Part shown: one piece after another, positions 1 through 9,452 of the stretch
Layout of the letters: each line of letters opens with the position of its first letter
Numbering within the stretch: the first letter of the stretch is position 1
Source: Erwinia psidii
GTDB lineage: Bacteria; Pseudomonadota; Gammaproteobacteria; Enterobacterales; Enterobacteriaceae
Assembly (NCBI RefSeq): GCF_003846135.1
Contig: NZ_RHHM01000009.1
Location: 122,550-186,549, forward strand
DNA length: 64,000 nt
Reading direction: 5' to 3'
Position numbers and translations under genes: made by a program
The notes under the pieces: model-generated
What the model saw: the letters and a program-made list of their open reading frames with translations, nothing else
What the model was told of the DNA's origin: nothing
Databases searched by the model: none

Positions 1-319
1 TACTTGCTGCACGGAAAATACCAATGGGATCAACCCCATGATGCTCATAGAAGCGGCTGTCTTCAGTGGCGATAAACGCCTTCACTAACAACGGCGGCAT
101 TTTCTGTAATTTCAGAGGAATACGGCGCTTTTCACCGTACTGAGCAATCAGCTCATTATCGGCACTGTAAACCTGCATGGGCGTTTGCAGCCGCACATCT
201 TTCAGCGTGGTGACATCGGGCAGCTGTGGCTCTATGTAAGTGTAAAGACCATAGATCGAGCCTGCTCCCAGCAAAATGCAACACAGTGCAAGGATCAAAA
301 AATACTTTACGAACTTCAC
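1..319 (-). CDS. mrcA: Penicillin-binding protein 1A, 5' part only
   Basis: This is the N-terminal 106 codons of the bifunctional peptidoglycan glycosyltransferase/transpeptidase PBP1A; the rest lies beyond the left edge. The start is GTG, as in E. coli, and gives VKFVKYFLIL. A short cytoplasmic tail is followed by one membrane anchor at about residues 5-25, so the enzyme domains face the periplasm. The first motif of the GT51 glycosyltransferase domain, ATEDSRFYEHHG, is present, with its catalytic glutamate at residue 86. The transpeptidase domain cannot be seen. The gene diverges from hofM, as in E. coli, across a 151-base intergenic region. Confidence 0.95.
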   Translation of the reverse strand, partial: MKFVKYFLILALCCILLGAGSIYGLYTYIEPQLPDVTTLKDVRLQTPMQVYSADNELIAQYGEKRRIPLKLQKMPPLLVKAFIATEDSRFYEHHGVDPIGIFRAAS

Positions 320-470
320 CTGATATTTTCCATTTTAAGTCGCCTGGACAGTTTATAAACAATCGCGCGGTAGTATAAAGGCAAGCCAGACGCCTGGATA
401 CCTCAATTTCTGATACAGGTAACTTCAGACCGGGTAATTTCTGGCATTGACAATATGGAGATCACATTAA

Positions 471-1295
471 ATGGCATTTATGACATGGCAAGTCGGTCTG
501 GATATACAAAATGGACAACTTTGTGCCCTCGCTGTCCAGAGGCGTCGCAACGGCTGGCAATTGCGTCACTGGTGGCAACATGCTTTGCCGCACGATACGT
601 TGACAGATGGTCAACTGCAACGCTCTGAGGTGTTCACGACCCTATTACAACGCTTTCGAAAACAGCTGCCTTACCGTGTTTCACTGCGGGTTGGGTTTCC
701 GCCTCAACTGGTATTGCAACGTAAGCTTGAGGTGACACGCCAGCAGTTACGGGAGCCGCATTGCGGCAGCTACATTTACGCCGCTGCGAAACGCTTTTTT
801 CCTGTTGAACCTGAAACGTTGACGCTGGATTATCGTCAGCCGCAACAGCGAGACGACCAGCTATGGCTTACCGCCACACGGCGTGAGGCGTTGCAAGGTT
901 GGTTACACTGCCTGCATGAAGCGGATCTGTCACCTCAGGTGCTGGAACTGACACCCACCGCGCTGTTTGTGCTGGCAAAAAATATGCGGCTTGACCCCGG
1001 AGCTGTACTGGTGCACCGGTTATACGACCACTGGCTATGGTGTTGTCCCTTCCGGCAACCAAATTGGGGATGCTGCTCACTGCAGGACGCACCAGATTTT
1101 ACAAGCCTCCGACGGGTGCACCTGCCTGATGTGAACTCTTTTTATTACAGCGCGATAATGGATACGCCACTACCAGAAGGCGCCCGGTGGTTAAATCCAC
1201 TCGCTGTGCTTGCTCATATGCAGCCTCCGCTACCGATAAATCCTGGTGCATTTACCCTGGCCGCCGGACTGGCGTTGCGACCTGGGGACGCCTGA
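471..1295 (+). CDS. hofM: PilM-like DNA-uptake protein HofM
   Basis: This 274-residue protein is the first gene of a five-gene cluster resembling the pilMNOPQ assembly operon. In E. coli the hofMNOPQ products are needed for using DNA as a nutrient. HofM is expected to be the cytoplasmic actin-like member that binds the N-terminus of HofN. The opening (MAFMTWQVGLDIQNG) and the end (PPLPINPGAFTLAAGLALRPG) match the HofM pattern, but the middle is poorly conserved and cysteine- and tryptophan-rich. The assignment therefore rests on the ends and on position next to mrcA. Its TGA stop shares one base with the hofN ATG, implying translational coupling. Confidence 0.85.
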   Translation: MAFMTWQVGLDIQNGQLCALAVQRRRNGWQLRHWWQHALPHDTLTDGQLQRSEVFTTLLQRFRKQLPYRVSLRVGFPPQLVLQRKLEVTRQQLREPHCGSYIYAAAKRFFPVEPETLTLDYRQPQQRDDQLWLTATRREALQGWLHCLHEADLSPQVLELTPTALFVLAKNMRLDPGAVLVHRLYDHWLWCCPFRQPNWGCCSLQDAPDFTSLRRVHLPDVNSFYYSAIMDTPLPEGARWLNPLAVLAHMQPPLPINPGAFTLAAGLALRPGDA

Positions 1296-1873
1296 TGGTG
1301 CTGGTTAATTTTTTGCCATGGCGCGATCAACTGCTTCGGGCGAGGTTACACCGCTGGTCGCTGATATTATTGGTTTTACTGGCGGTTTTTCTTGCTGGAC
1401 TGCTGCCGGTTGTCGGTCTGCATACGCTGAATACCCAGCTGGCTAAGGCGGTACAGCGGCAGCATGAAGCGGGGCAGCAGCTGAATGGCGTTAAAGTCAG
1501 GATAGATGCATTGACCCGACAGCGTGAGTCTTTGCAGCAACAGTTCATCCTGCAACAGCAACAGCAGGCGCACATGGCAGGGTGGGCTGATTTTGCTGGC
1601 GGGCTTGCCATGAAGCTGCCCGCCACTCTGTGGCTAAGTGAGCTGAACAAAACGCCGCAGCGCCTTACCCTGGCTGGCTTTTGTCTGGCGATAGCGGATG
1701 TCCGGCTGCTCAGACAGCAGCTGTTGCAGGCACCGTTATTCAGCGAGGTCAGAACCGGCAAGCTTAGCCGGGACCGGCAGGGGGTTATCCGGTTCAGTCT
1801 GCAAGCGGTCCTGAAACACAATACGGTGGAGATATCTGAACAACGCACTAAAAAGGGGGGCGAAAAACCATGA
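1295..1873 (+). CDS. hofN: PilN-like inner-membrane protein HofN
   Basis: A 192-residue bitopic membrane protein. It has a short cytoplasmic N-terminus containing NFLPWRDQ, the motif through which PilN proteins bind PilM. One membrane segment follows at about residues 21-41, then a glutamine-rich coiled coil at about residues 47-90 and a small periplasmic domain. The ATG at 1295 was chosen because it overlaps the hofM stop by one base and places the NFLPWR motif at the N-terminus. An upstream in-frame start would add unrelated residues inside hofM. The 3' end overlaps hofO by four bases (ATGA). Confidence 0.85.
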   Translation: MVLVNFLPWRDQLLRARLHRWSLILLVLLAVFLAGLLPVVGLHTLNTQLAKAVQRQHEAGQQLNGVKVRIDALTRQRESLQQQFILQQQQQAHMAGWADFAGGLAMKLPATLWLSELNKTPQRLTLAGFCLAIADVRLLRQQLLQAPLFSEVRTGKLSRDRQGVIRFSLQAVLKHNTVEISEQRTKKGGEKP

Positions 1874-2373
1874 GCCATAACTGGCTTACTGGCTGGTTAT
1901 ATCTTCCTTTGTGGTGGCGCGTTCTCACGCTTTTGCTGGGCAGCTTGCTGCTGGCTTGCGCGTTGTGGTGGTGTGGCCTTCGGCCCATGCTGCATCAGGC
2001 TGAGGTGCTGAACAGAATGCTGTGGCAACAGTCAGCACACAACCGTCTCACCCAACGAGCTCTGCTGCGTCAACCGCCGCCGCCGCTGCTTGAGGCAGAT
2101 ATTACCCGGTTAGAAAATGCGCTGTTGCCTGCGAAGTATGGCGGAGGATCACTGGCTGCGCTGATCGCCCATTCAGGTGGCACGATGGAAACATGGCAGC
2201 CAGATAACCAGGGAGGTGAGCTGACAGTGCGTATGGGCTGGCGCGGGTTTCTGGCTGTTCTTGCCTATTTACGTGGCTTATCCCCGGGGATCGTACTGTC
2301 CGGTTTTTCGCTGAGTGAACAGGAGGGGCTGCTGCTGGTCAGGTTATCAATGGTGCTGAATGATGATTTATAA
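1870..2373 (+). CDS. hofO: PilO-like inner-membrane protein HofO
   Basis: A 167-residue bitopic protein with a single membrane segment at about residues 13-36, followed by a periplasmic coiled coil and a small domain. This is the layout of PilO, which pairs with PilN in type IV pilus alignment complexes. Sequence conservation is low, and the call depends on topology and on position between hofN and hofP. Its ATG overlaps the hofN stop in an ATGA arrangement, and its own end overlaps the hofP start by 14 bases, so the cluster is tightly coupled. Confidence 0.8.
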   Translation: MSHNWLTGWLYLPLWWRVLTLLLGSLLLACALWWCGLRPMLHQAEVLNRMLWQQSAHNRLTQRALLRQPPPPLLEADITRLENALLPAKYGGGSLAALIAHSGGTMETWQPDNQGGELTVRMGWRGFLAVLAYLRGLSPGIVLSGFSLSEQEGLLLVRLSMVLNDDL

Positions 2374-2800
2374 CCGATGGTGCAGCACTCTGTTGACGTT
2401 AAGCCTGAGCTTTTCTGGTCCGTGCCATGCTGAACGCGATCCTTTCCGGCCGCCTCAGGATATTGAATGTCTGAATGCACCGCCCGTTGCTCCTGCCTGG
2501 CAACTACGCGGCGTTGTGGGTAATCCAGGGGATTACCGGGCATGGCTGGTTTCTCCACAGGGTGTCGGCAGGCTCTGGGCAAAAGGTCAGAGGCCGGATG
2601 AACGCTGGCAATTGTCTCAGCTGGAGGCGTTCAGTATCACCCTTGTCCATTGGCATGGATGCGCTGCATCGCTGAAAATGATGTTAAAAGGGAATATTTA
2701 TGCAAAGGAAAAGGATTATATCCATGCTGGCGCTGATTCTGTTATCAGCCCTGCCACCGCTATACGGCAGCCCAACAGCGTTGTCTCTGGCATTCGATGA
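2360..2800 (+). CDS. hofP: PilP-like periplasmic protein HofP
   Basis: A 146-residue exported protein. A signal peptide is likely at residues 1-24, ending GPCHA, followed by the ERDPFRPP stretch found at the mature start of PilP/HofP proteins. PilP-like proteins bridge the PilN/PilO pair to the outer-membrane secretin. The start lies inside the end of hofO. The last 101 bases overlap the start of hofQ in another frame, so the C-terminal third is constrained by two reading frames and is the least certain part of the protein. It is shorter or more divergent than typical PilP. Confidence 0.75.
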   Translation: MMIYNRWCSTLLTLSLSFSGPCHAERDPFRPPQDIECLNAPPVAPAWQLRGVVGNPGDYRAWLVSPQGVGRLWAKGQRPDERWQLSQLEAFSITLVHWHGCAASLKMMLKGNIYAKEKDYIHAGADSVISPATAIRQPNSVVSGIR

Positions 2801-3962
2801 TGTTCCCGTTGGTCAGGTTCTTCAGGCGCTGGCAGATTACCGGCAGCTTAATTTAGTGGTGGGTCCTGGCGTTGAAGGGGCATTATCGCTCCGCTTGCAT
2901 AATGTGCCGTGGCCACAGGCGCTGGCGCTGGTAGCCCGGATGGGCAAGTTAAGCATTGAGCAGCAGGACAATATCCTGTTGGCCTGGCCGCAAAGCTGGC
3001 AGCAGGAAAAAGATCATCAGGAGGCCCTGCGCCAGCAAAAGGAGGAAAATGCCCAGCCTTTGCATACACGTGTGCTGACGTTGCACTATGCCGACGCGGC
3101 AACGGTGAACAACAGCCTTGTAGCCGAACGCAGCACGCTGATGACGCCACGCGGTAGCGTAACTGTTGATAGCAGAACTAACAGTCTGCTGCTGCGCGAC
3201 ACACCAGCGGCGTTGGAAGAAACCCGCCGCTGGGTCACCGCGTTTGACAGACCACTGGAACAGATTGAGCTGTCGGCACATATTGTCACTATCAGTGAAG
3301 ACAGTCTGCGTGAGCTGGGCGTGAGCTGGGCGATGAGTGCAGATGAGCAGGTTAATCGCGCACTGCGGGCAAGCCAGTTACGGGTTAATCTGGCCGCCGC
3401 CAGTCCGGCGCTAACGGCTGGCGTATCCGTAGCCCGGTTAAATGGACGATTACTGGATCTGGAACTGAGTGCGCTGGAGCAGGAAAATAAGCTGAAGATT
3501 ATCGCCAGTCCACGTCTGTTCACTTCGCATCAGCAAACCGCCAGTATCAAGCAGGGCACGGAAATTCCCTATGAAGTCGCCAGCGGCAGTAATGGCAGCA
3601 CATCGGTTGAATTTAAAGAAGCCGTGCTGGGGATGGAGGTTACGCCAGTGGTACAGCCCAATCGACGGATAATGCTGAAACTTCACATCAGCCAGAATCT
3701 TCCGGGTAGCGTCCTGCGAAGTGGTTCCGGTGAGTACATTGCCATTGATAAACAGGAAATTCAGACCCAGGTCACGGTGAAAGATGGGCAAACGCTGGCG
3801 CTGGGTGGGATCTTTCAGCAGCAGAGTATACAGGGACAGAGTACCGTGCCGTTACTGGGCAGTCTGCCAGTGATTGGTGCGCTGTTTCGCCATGCTAACG
3901 CTGAGCAAAAGAAGCGTGAGTTGGTGATCTTCATTACGCCCCGATTAATTGGCGAACAATAA
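2700..3962 (+). CDS. hofQ: Secretin HofQ
   Basis: A 420-residue outer-membrane secretin, homologous to PilQ and ComE, that would form the pore for DNA entry. After a signal peptide of about 24 residues there is an STN/N0-type domain (about residues 27-90, including FDDVPVGQVLQALADYR). Next comes an N1-like module and, from about residue 190, the secretin domain with the conserved IKQGTEIPY and VEFKEAVLGMEVTP motifs and the VPLLGSLPVIGALFR lip motif. The ATG at 2700 has an AAAGGGA ribosome site. ATG 2724, behind AAGGAAAAGGA, is an alternative that would trim eight residues from the signal peptide. Confidence 0.92.
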   Translation: MQRKRIISMLALILLSALPPLYGSPTALSLAFDDVPVGQVLQALADYRQLNLVVGPGVEGALSLRLHNVPWPQALALVARMGKLSIEQQDNILLAWPQSWQQEKDHQEALRQQKEENAQPLHTRVLTLHYADAATVNNSLVAERSTLMTPRGSVTVDSRTNSLLLRDTPAALEETRRWVTAFDRPLEQIELSAHIVTISEDSLRELGVSWAMSADEQVNRALRASQLRVNLAAASPALTAGVSVARLNGRLLDLELSALEQENKLKIIASPRLFTSHQQTASIKQGTEIPYEVASGSNGSTSVEFKEAVLGMEVTPVVQPNRRIMLKLHISQNLPGSVLRSGSGEYIAIDKQEIQTQVTVKDGQTLALGGIFQQQSIQGQSTVPLLGSLPVIGALFRHANAEQKKRELVIFITPRLIGEQ

Positions 3963-4331
3963 TGGTTTTCCTGACCAAAACTGAGCAACAGGAGCCTTTT
4001 TTGATTGAATCAGGCCATATGCGTTTGACGCAAGAGCGGAATTAGCTTACAAGGTTTAGCGATTTTGGTTTTAGGGGGGCAGTCCTCCCAAAATGCACTT
4101 AACCCGTTTTTTTATCGTGCGCAAACGGCGTAGCTGATGCAGTGACATCGGGCTGATAATCAAGCTGACTGAAACATGATGGGCAAGATTAATTTAATCG
4201 GTTGCCAAAACACCTTGAGTGTTGAGATAATTTTCGTCTGACTCTCGCACTATCGCTCATGAGGTTTCAGTTCATGTCCTGTCCGGTTGGACGGGGTATC
4301 ATTAACGAATTGTCTTAGTAATACCAAAAAA
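3963..4331. other. hofQ-aroK intergenic region
   Basis: The 369 bases between hofQ and aroK contain no convincing gene. An imperfect hairpin lies at 4069-4093: TTTTAGGGGG pairs with CCTCCCAAAA around a GCAG-type loop, with one mismatch and one G-U pair. It could end hof transcription, although no long T run follows. The region must also hold the aroK promoter, since aroK heads the next operon, but I could not pick -35 and -10 boxes with confidence. Confidence 0.5.
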
Positions 4332-4853
4332 ATGGCAGAGAAACGCAATATCTTTCTGGTTGGGCCTATGGGTGCCGGCAAAAGCACTATTGGGCGTCAG
4401 TTAGCTCAGCAACTCAATATGGAATTTTTCGATTCTGATCAAGAAATTGAGCGACGTACCGGAGCGGATGTGGGTTGGGTATTCGACGTTGAAGGCGAAG
4501 AAGGCTTCCGCGATCGCGAAGAAAAAATCATCAACGAACTCACCGAAAAACAGGGCATCGTGCTGGCTACCGGTGGCGGTTCGGTAAAATCCCGTGAAAC
4601 ACGCAATCGTCTTTCAGCGCGCGGCGTGGTGGTGTATCTGGAAACCACCATCGAAAAGCAGCTCGCGCGAACTCAGCGTGATAAAAAGCGACCTCTCCTG
4701 CAGGTGGATTCTCCACCCCGTGAGGTACTGGAAGCGCTGGCAGATGAACGCAACCCGTTGTATGAAGAGATTGCTGATGTGACCATTCGCACTGACGATC
4801 AGAGTGCGAAGGTGGTCGCTAATCAGATTATCAGCATGTTAGAGAAGAGCTGA
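4332..4853 (+). CDS. aroK: Shikimate kinase I
   Basis: This enzyme phosphorylates shikimate with ATP in the pathway to chorismate and the aromatic amino acids. The Walker A loop GPMGAGKST is at residues 11-19, and the glycine triad in LATGGGSV lies in the shikimate-binding region. The lid with RDKKRPLL follows. The ATG at 4332 gives a 173-residue protein beginning [11 protein letters not shown], the same length and N-terminus as E. coli AroK. An upstream in-frame start at 4287 would add 15 unrelated residues. It heads the aroK-aroB-damX-dam-rpe-gph-trpS cluster. Confidence 0.97.
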   Translation: MAEKRNIFLVGPMGAGKSTIGRQLAQQLNMEFFDSDQEIERRTGADVGWVFDVEGEEGFRDREEKIINELTEKQGIVLATGGGSVKSRETRNRLSARGVVVYLETTIEKQLARTQRDKKRPLLQVDSPPREVLEALADERNPLYEEIADVTIRTDDQSAKVVANQIISMLEKS

Positions 4854-4902
4854 ATCAGGCTCATCCCGCCTGCGGGCCAATGTCATTAAGGTGATATGCT
4901 TC

Positions 4903-5991
4903 ATGGAGAAGGTTTCCGTCACTTTGGGGGAGCGTAGTTACCCCATAACCATAGCTGCTGGCCTGCTTAACGATCCGGCGTCTTTTTGGCCGCTTGAGTC
5001 GGGTAATCGGGCTATGCTGGTGACAAACCAGACGCTGGCCCCGCTCTATCTTGACGCCCTGCGACAGCGGCTGGAAAGCATTGGTGTAAAGGTTGACCAG
5101 GTGATCCTGCCTGATGGCGAACAGTATAAAACGCTAACCGTGATGGATCAGGTTTTTACGGCGCTGCTGGAAAAATCACACGGTCGCGACACGACGCTGG
5201 TCGCGCTGGGCGGTGGGGTGATCGGCGATCTGACCGGTTTTGCGGCTGCCAGCTATCAGCGAGGCGTCCGTTTTATTCAGGTTCCTACCACGCTGCTGTC
5301 ACAGGTTGATTCTTCTGTTGGCGGTAAAACGGCCGTTAACCACCCTCTGGGCAAAAACATGATCGGGGCGTTTTACCAGCCAGCTTCGGTGGTGGTTGAC
5401 CTGACCTGTCTGAGCACGCTTCCACCGCGGGAACTTTCTTCCGGGCTGGCAGAGGTGATTAAATACGGCATTATTCTGGATGGTGAGTTTTTCAACTGGC
5501 TTGAAAACCATCTGGATGCGTTGCTGGCATTGGACCACAAGGCGATGGCGTATTGCATACGCCGATGTTGTGAACTTAAGGCAGAGGTGGTTGCTGCTGA
5601 CGAACATGAAAGGGGCCTGCGCGCTTTGCTGAATCTTGGCCATACCTATGGCCACGCTATCGAAGCGCATATGGGCTACGGTAACTGGCTGCATGGCGAG
5701 GCCGTGGCCGCTGGCATGGTTATGGCGGCCCGCACTGCGGAACGTGTTGGTCAGTTCCGTGATGAAGATACCATGCGGATTATCACACTGTTACAGCGCG
5801 CCGGTTTGCCGGTTACCGGGCCAGAAAGTATGGCTCCTGAAGCCTATCTGCCGCATATGCTGCGTGATAAGAAAGTGCTGGCGGGTGAACTGCGTCTGGT
5901 TTTGCCACTAGCGATTGGCAAAGCGGAAGTGCGCGCCGGTGTTGGGCATGATACGGTTCTGGCTGCCATTAAAGATTGTGAGCAAGTCTGA
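4903..5991 (+). CDS. aroB: 3-dehydroquinate synthase
   Basis: This enzyme cyclises DAHP to 3-dehydroquinate, the second step of the shikimate pathway, using NAD and a divalent metal in the cytoplasm. The NAD-binding [13 protein letters not shown] segment, the [16 protein letters not shown] active-site stretch and the metal-ligand region [12 protein letters not shown] are intact. The start at ATG 4903 gives 362 residues, exactly the E. coli length, with AAGGTG at 4888-4893 nine bases upstream. An in-frame GTG at 4891 sits too close to that site. It follows aroK by 49 bases and is probably co-transcribed with it. Confidence 0.97.
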   Translation: MEKVSVTLGERSYPITIAAGLLNDPASFWPLESGNRAMLVTNQTLAPLYLDALRQRLESIGVKVDQVILPDGEQYKTLTVMDQVFTALLEKSHGRDTTLVALGGGVIGDLTGFAAASYQRGVRFIQVPTTLLSQVDSSVGGKTAVNHPLGKNMIGAFYQPASVVVDLTCLSTLPPRELSSGLAEVIKYGIILDGEFFNWLENHLDALLALDHKAMAYCIRRCCELKAEVVAADEHERGLRALLNLGHTYGHAIEAHMGYGNWLHGEAVAAGMVMAARTAERVGQFRDEDTMRIITLLQRAGLPVTGPESMAPEAYLPHMLRDKKVLAGELRLVLPLAIGKAEVRAGVGHDTVLAAIKDCEQV

Positions 5992-6087
5992 GGCCGTCTG
6001 TTCGGATTTGGATCCGGTTTTAATTTATGAAGTAACGTCCGCCCACAGGAAGTGGTGCGGCTTTTCCGATCTACTGGAGGAGGTTGA

Positions 6088-7083
6088 ATGGACGAGTTTA
6101 AACCGGAAGACGAGTTAAAACCTGATGCCAGCGATCGCCGTCCACAGCGGTCCCGCAAGACGTCTTCTGCCCCTAAGGTGCCTGTGTCCCGTCAATATAT
6201 GATGATGGGGATCGGCATTCTGGTGTTACTGCTATTAGTGATTGGCATAGGCTCAGCGCTGAACAGTACAGGCAATGGCAATCAGTCTGCACAGTCACCA
6301 GCTTCACAGCCACCTTCTTCATCAGCCCCGACGTCCTCTGGCAGTGGCGATAAAAGCATCGATCTTTCCGGTTCGTCTTCAATGAGTGGGCAATCGGGTG
6401 CACAGCAGCCTGCCGTGCAGGCTGGCAATAGTCCGCAGGAACTCAGTGCGCCGCCGGTCTCATCAACACCGACTCAGGCTGCTCCGGTACAGACGCCGGC
6501 AAATCAGCAGCGCGTTGAATTACCGGGCGATCTCAATAACGCTCTGGCTAACCAACAGGGCCAGGTCGATAACGCGGCTCAACGCCCTCAGGATAATGCC
6601 AGTTCGTTGCCGACCGCGCCAGCCACGGTGGTGCCGGGAGCAAGTCCTGCTGCCACACCCAAAGCGGCCACCAGCCAACCCCGCCAGGCGACGCCGCCAC
6701 GCCCTGTTGTGCAGCATCATAACAAACCTGTCAGCAGCGATAAGCCAGTCGTTGCTCAACCGGTTAAAGAGAAAAAGTCGCATGTTGCCCCTGAAGCAGC
6801 GAAAACCGCCACAACCTCGGTGCCACGAGGCAGCTATACGCTTCAGCTGAGCAGCGCCTCACGTTCTGACTCGCTAAATGCATGGGCGAAAAAACAGAAC
6901 CTGAGTAGCTATCACGTTTACCAAACCACTCGCAATGGCCAGCCCTGGTTTGTGCTGGTCAGTGGTTCATACGCCACCTCAGCCGAAGCTAAACATGCTG
7001 TCGCCTCGTTGCCCGCTGAAGTGCGTGCGCAAAACCCTTGGGTGAAATCGGTTAGCCAGGTGAAGAAAGAAGCGTCACACTAA
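6088..7083 (+). CDS. damX: Cell-division SPOR protein DamX, short-linker form
   Basis: A bitopic inner-membrane protein that binds denuded septal peptidoglycan through a C-terminal SPOR domain. The N-terminus (MDEFKPEDELKPD) is the DamX signature. One membrane segment lies at about residues 38-57 (MMMGIGILVLLLLVIGIG). It is followed by a long proline-, glutamine- and alanine-rich periplasmic linker and the SPOR domain at about residues 249-325. At 331 residues it is about 100 shorter than E. coli DamX (428). The acidic and basic cytoplasmic stretch between the N-terminal motif and the membrane is only about 20 residues long. A GGAGGAGG ribosome site precedes the ATG. Confidence 0.93.
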   Translation: MDEFKPEDELKPDASDRRPQRSRKTSSAPKVPVSRQYMMMGIGILVLLLLVIGIGSALNSTGNGNQSAQSPASQPPSSSAPTSSGSGDKSIDLSGSSSMSGQSGAQQPAVQAGNSPQELSAPPVSSTPTQAAPVQTPANQQRVELPGDLNNALANQQGQVDNAAQRPQDNASSLPTAPATVVPGASPAATPKAATSQPRQATPPRPVVQHHNKPVSSDKPVVAQPVKEKKSHVAPEAAKTATTSVPRGSYTLQLSSASRSDSLNAWAKKQNLSSYHVYQTTRNGQPWFVLVSGSYATSAEAKHAVASLPAEVRAQNPWVKSVSQVKKEASH

Positions 7084-7086
7084 CCG

Positions 7087-7106
7087 TGGCCGGGCCTGTC
7101 CGGCCA
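7087..7106 (+). other. Hairpin between damX and dam
   Basis: TGGCCGG and CCGGCCA form a perfect 7-bp stem around a six-base loop immediately after the damX stop. No T run follows, so it is unlikely to be a full terminator. It may stabilise the upstream message or lower dam expression within the operon. Confidence 0.35.
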
Positions 7107-7208
7107 ACGACGAACGTCAGGCTTGTCCGCTACGGGCTGACCATTCAAAGCGCAGATGTGCTGTCGGTATGACCGCAGCAGGAAGAGTAATTGTATTAAA
7201 ACGACGGC

Positions 7209-8030
7209 ATGAAAAAAAATCGCGCTTTTTTGAAGTGGGCGGGCGGTAAGTTCCCGTTGCTTGATGATATTCAACGTTACCTTCCTGAGGGAGACTGTCT
7301 GATTGAGCCTTTCGTGGGCGCGGGCTCGGTGTTTCTTAACACCCGCTTTCCGCGCTACATACTGGCGGATATCAACGATGATTTGATCAATCTTTACGAC
7401 ATCGTTAAAGTCCGTGTGGATCAGTTTGTAGCAAGCGCCCGTGAGCTGTTTACCTCTGAAAGTAACCACGCGGATTTTTACTATGCGCGTCGTAAGGAGT
7501 TCAATCAATGCAGCGATGCTTTTCGTCGTGCCGTGTTATTTTTATATCTCAATCGCCATTGTTACAACGGACTGTGCCGCTACAACCTCAGTGGTGAATT
7601 CAATGTGCCTTTTGGTCGCTATCTCAAGCCCTATTTCCCTGAGGAAGAACTTTACTGGTTTGCAGAACGCTCACAGAATGCAACCTTTGTCTGTGAATCT
7701 TACGATGTTACCCTGAGCAGGGCGCAGCAGGGGGCGGTTGTTTACTGCGATCCACCTTACGCGCCGCTGTCGGGCACGGCGAACTTTACCGCCTATCACA
7801 CCAACAGTTTCAGTTTATGGCAACAGCAGCATCTGGCCGAGCTGGCGGAGAAACTGGCCCGTGAGAGCCGCATCCCGGTGCTGATCTCCAACCATGACAC
7901 ACCGCTTACCCGTGAATGGTATCAGGCCGCGCGGCAGCTTCATCAGATTAAAGTCCGACGTTCAATCAGCCGCAGCGGCACGGGCCGCACTCAGGTTCAG
8001 GAGCTGCTGGCGCTGTTTGAAGGTGGCTGA
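7209..8030 (+). CDS. dam: DNA adenine methyltransferase
   Basis: This enzyme methylates the N6 of adenine in GATC, guiding mismatch repair, SeqA-controlled replication initiation and some gene regulation. The AdoMet-binding FVGAGSVF motif is at residues 35-42 and the catalytic DPPY at residues 181-184, in the order typical of alpha-class enzymes. It has 273 residues against 278 in E. coli, with differences confined to the C-terminal tail. In the conserved [14 protein letters not shown] stretch it carries HC, where E. coli has YG. The start is the only ATG giving the family N-terminus [14 protein letters not shown], and its ribosome site is weak. Confidence 0.96.
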   Translation: MKKNRAFLKWAGGKFPLLDDIQRYLPEGDCLIEPFVGAGSVFLNTRFPRYILADINDDLINLYDIVKVRVDQFVASARELFTSESNHADFYYARRKEFNQCSDAFRRAVLFLYLNRHCYNGLCRYNLSGEFNVPFGRYLKPYFPEEELYWFAERSQNATFVCESYDVTLSRAQQGAVVYCDPPYAPLSGTANFTAYHTNSFSLWQQQHLAELAEKLARESRIPVLISNHDTPLTREWYQAARQLHQIKVRRSISRSGTGRTQVQELLALFEGG

Positions 8031-8083
8031 ATCTCAAATGCAGTACGTGCCTGGCGTCAGGCGCACCAAACTGGGAGAAATGG

Positions 8084-8770
8084 ATGAAACAGTTTTTACT
8101 TGCCCCATCAATTTTATCTGCTGACTTCGCCCGCCTGGGGGAAGACACCGCCAGAGCGCTGGCAGCCGGGGGGGACGTGGTGCATTTCGATGTGATGGAT
8201 AATCACTATGTTCCCAATCTGACAATGGGACCTATGGTATTGAAAGCACTGCGTGATTACGGCATTACAGCGCCGATTGACGTGCATCTGATGGTAAAGC
8301 CGGTTGACCGGTTAATCCCTGATTTTGCCAAAGCCGGAGCCAGTTATATCACCTTTCACCCTGAAGCCTCCGATCACGTTGACCGTTCCCTGCAATTGAT
8401 TAAAGAGCACGGTTGTAAAGCGGGACTGGTGTTTAATCCCGCGACGTCACTGAGCTATCTGGATTACGTACTGGACAAGATTGACGTCATTTTGCTGATG
8501 TCTGTCAATCCCGGTTTTGGCGGCCAGTCTTTCATTCCTGCCACGCTGGATAAACTGCGTCAGGCGCGCCAGCTGATCGATCGCAGCGGCTATGATATTC
8601 GTCTGGAAGTGGATGGTGGCGTCAAAGTGGATAATATTGCTGAAATTGCCGCGGCCGGTGCGGATATGTTCGTCGCAGGATCGGCTATTTTTGGTCAGAG
8701 CGATTACAAAAAAGTCATCGATGATATGCGGACCGAACTGGAGAAATCGCGTCATGGCTCATTTCACTGA
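8084..8770 (+). CDS. rpe: Ribulose-phosphate 3-epimerase
   Basis: This enzyme interconverts ribulose 5-phosphate and xylulose 5-phosphate in the non-oxidative pentose phosphate pathway. It is a TIM barrel of 228 residues. [28 protein letters not shown] and LEVDGGV carry the substrate and metal residues (Ser, His, Asp, His, Asp). A GGGAGA ribosome site lies before ATG 8084. The last 17 bases overlap gph, so rpe, gph and trpS are translated as a coupled block, as in E. coli. Confidence 0.97.
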   Translation: MKQFLLAPSILSADFARLGEDTARALAAGGDVVHFDVMDNHYVPNLTMGPMVLKALRDYGITAPIDVHLMVKPVDRLIPDFAKAGASYITFHPEASDHVDRSLQLIKEHGCKAGLVFNPATSLSYLDYVLDKIDVILLMSVNPGFGGQSFIPATLDKLRQARQLIDRSGYDIRLEVDGGVKVDNIAEIAAAGADMFVAGSAIFGQSDYKKVIDDMRTELEKSRHGSFH

Positions 8771-9452
8771 GATTCGTGGCGTTGCTTTCGATCTTGACGG
8801 GACGCTGGTTGACAGCGCGCCAGGTCTGGCCGATGCGGTGGATGCCGCGCTGAGCGCGGTTAATTTACCCCCAGCAGGTGTTCAGCGGGTTTCAACATGG
8901 ATTGGGAACGGTGCCGATATCCTGATCGAACGCGCCCTGAGCTGGGCGCTGGGGCACCCGCCGACAAATCATCTGCAGACCGAAGCCCGTGCGTTGTTCG
9001 ATAAGCATTACGCCCTCACGATAGCAACAGGCAGCAGGCTGTTTCCTGAGGTGAAAGAGAGCCTGGCTACGCTCGCCGCAAGTGGTATCCCGATGGCGAT
9101 TGTCACCAACAAGCCGACGCCTTTTATCCGGCCCCTTCTGGTATCACTGGGCATTAACGATTACTTTTCGTTGGTGTTAGGCGGTGACGATGTGGTGGTG
9201 AAAAAGCCTCATCCTGCGCCGTTATTCCTGGTGTTGGGCAGCTTCGGCCTGAAGCCCGGCGAGTTGGTCTTTGTTGGTGATTCCCGTAATGATATCCTTG
9301 CCGCCCAGGCGGCTGGTTGTCCCTGTGTGGGGATGACGTTCGGTTATAACTATGGTGAGCCGATCGCCAGTAGCCATCCAAACCTTGTACTCGATCATTT
9401 TAACGATTTGTTGCCCGCCCTTGGGCTGCCATTACCGGGACGAAACACATGA
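8754..9452 (+). CDS. gph: Phosphoglycolate phosphatase
   Basis: A HAD-superfamily phosphatase that removes 2-phosphoglycolate, formed partly during repair of oxidative DNA ends. HAD motif I, DLDGT, is at residues 13-17, motif II is TNKPTPF and motif IV is [12 protein letters not shown]. It has 232 residues, about 20 fewer than E. coli Gph, with the deletion in the cap domain around residues 65-75. The ATG at 8754 was chosen because the protein then begins [17 protein letters not shown]. The longer reading frame upstream lies inside rpe and has no family similarity. It overlaps trpS by four bases (ATGA). Confidence 0.96.
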   Translation: MAHFTEIRGVAFDLDGTLVDSAPGLADAVDAALSAVNLPPAGVQRVSTWIGNGADILIERALSWALGHPPTNHLQTEARALFDKHYALTIATGSRLFPEVKESLATLAASGIPMAIVTNKPTPFIRPLLVSLGINDYFSLVLGGDDVVVKKPHPAPLFLVLGSFGLKPGELVFVGDSRNDILAAQAAGCPCVGMTFGYNYGEPIASSHPNLVLDHFNDLLPALGLPLPGRNT

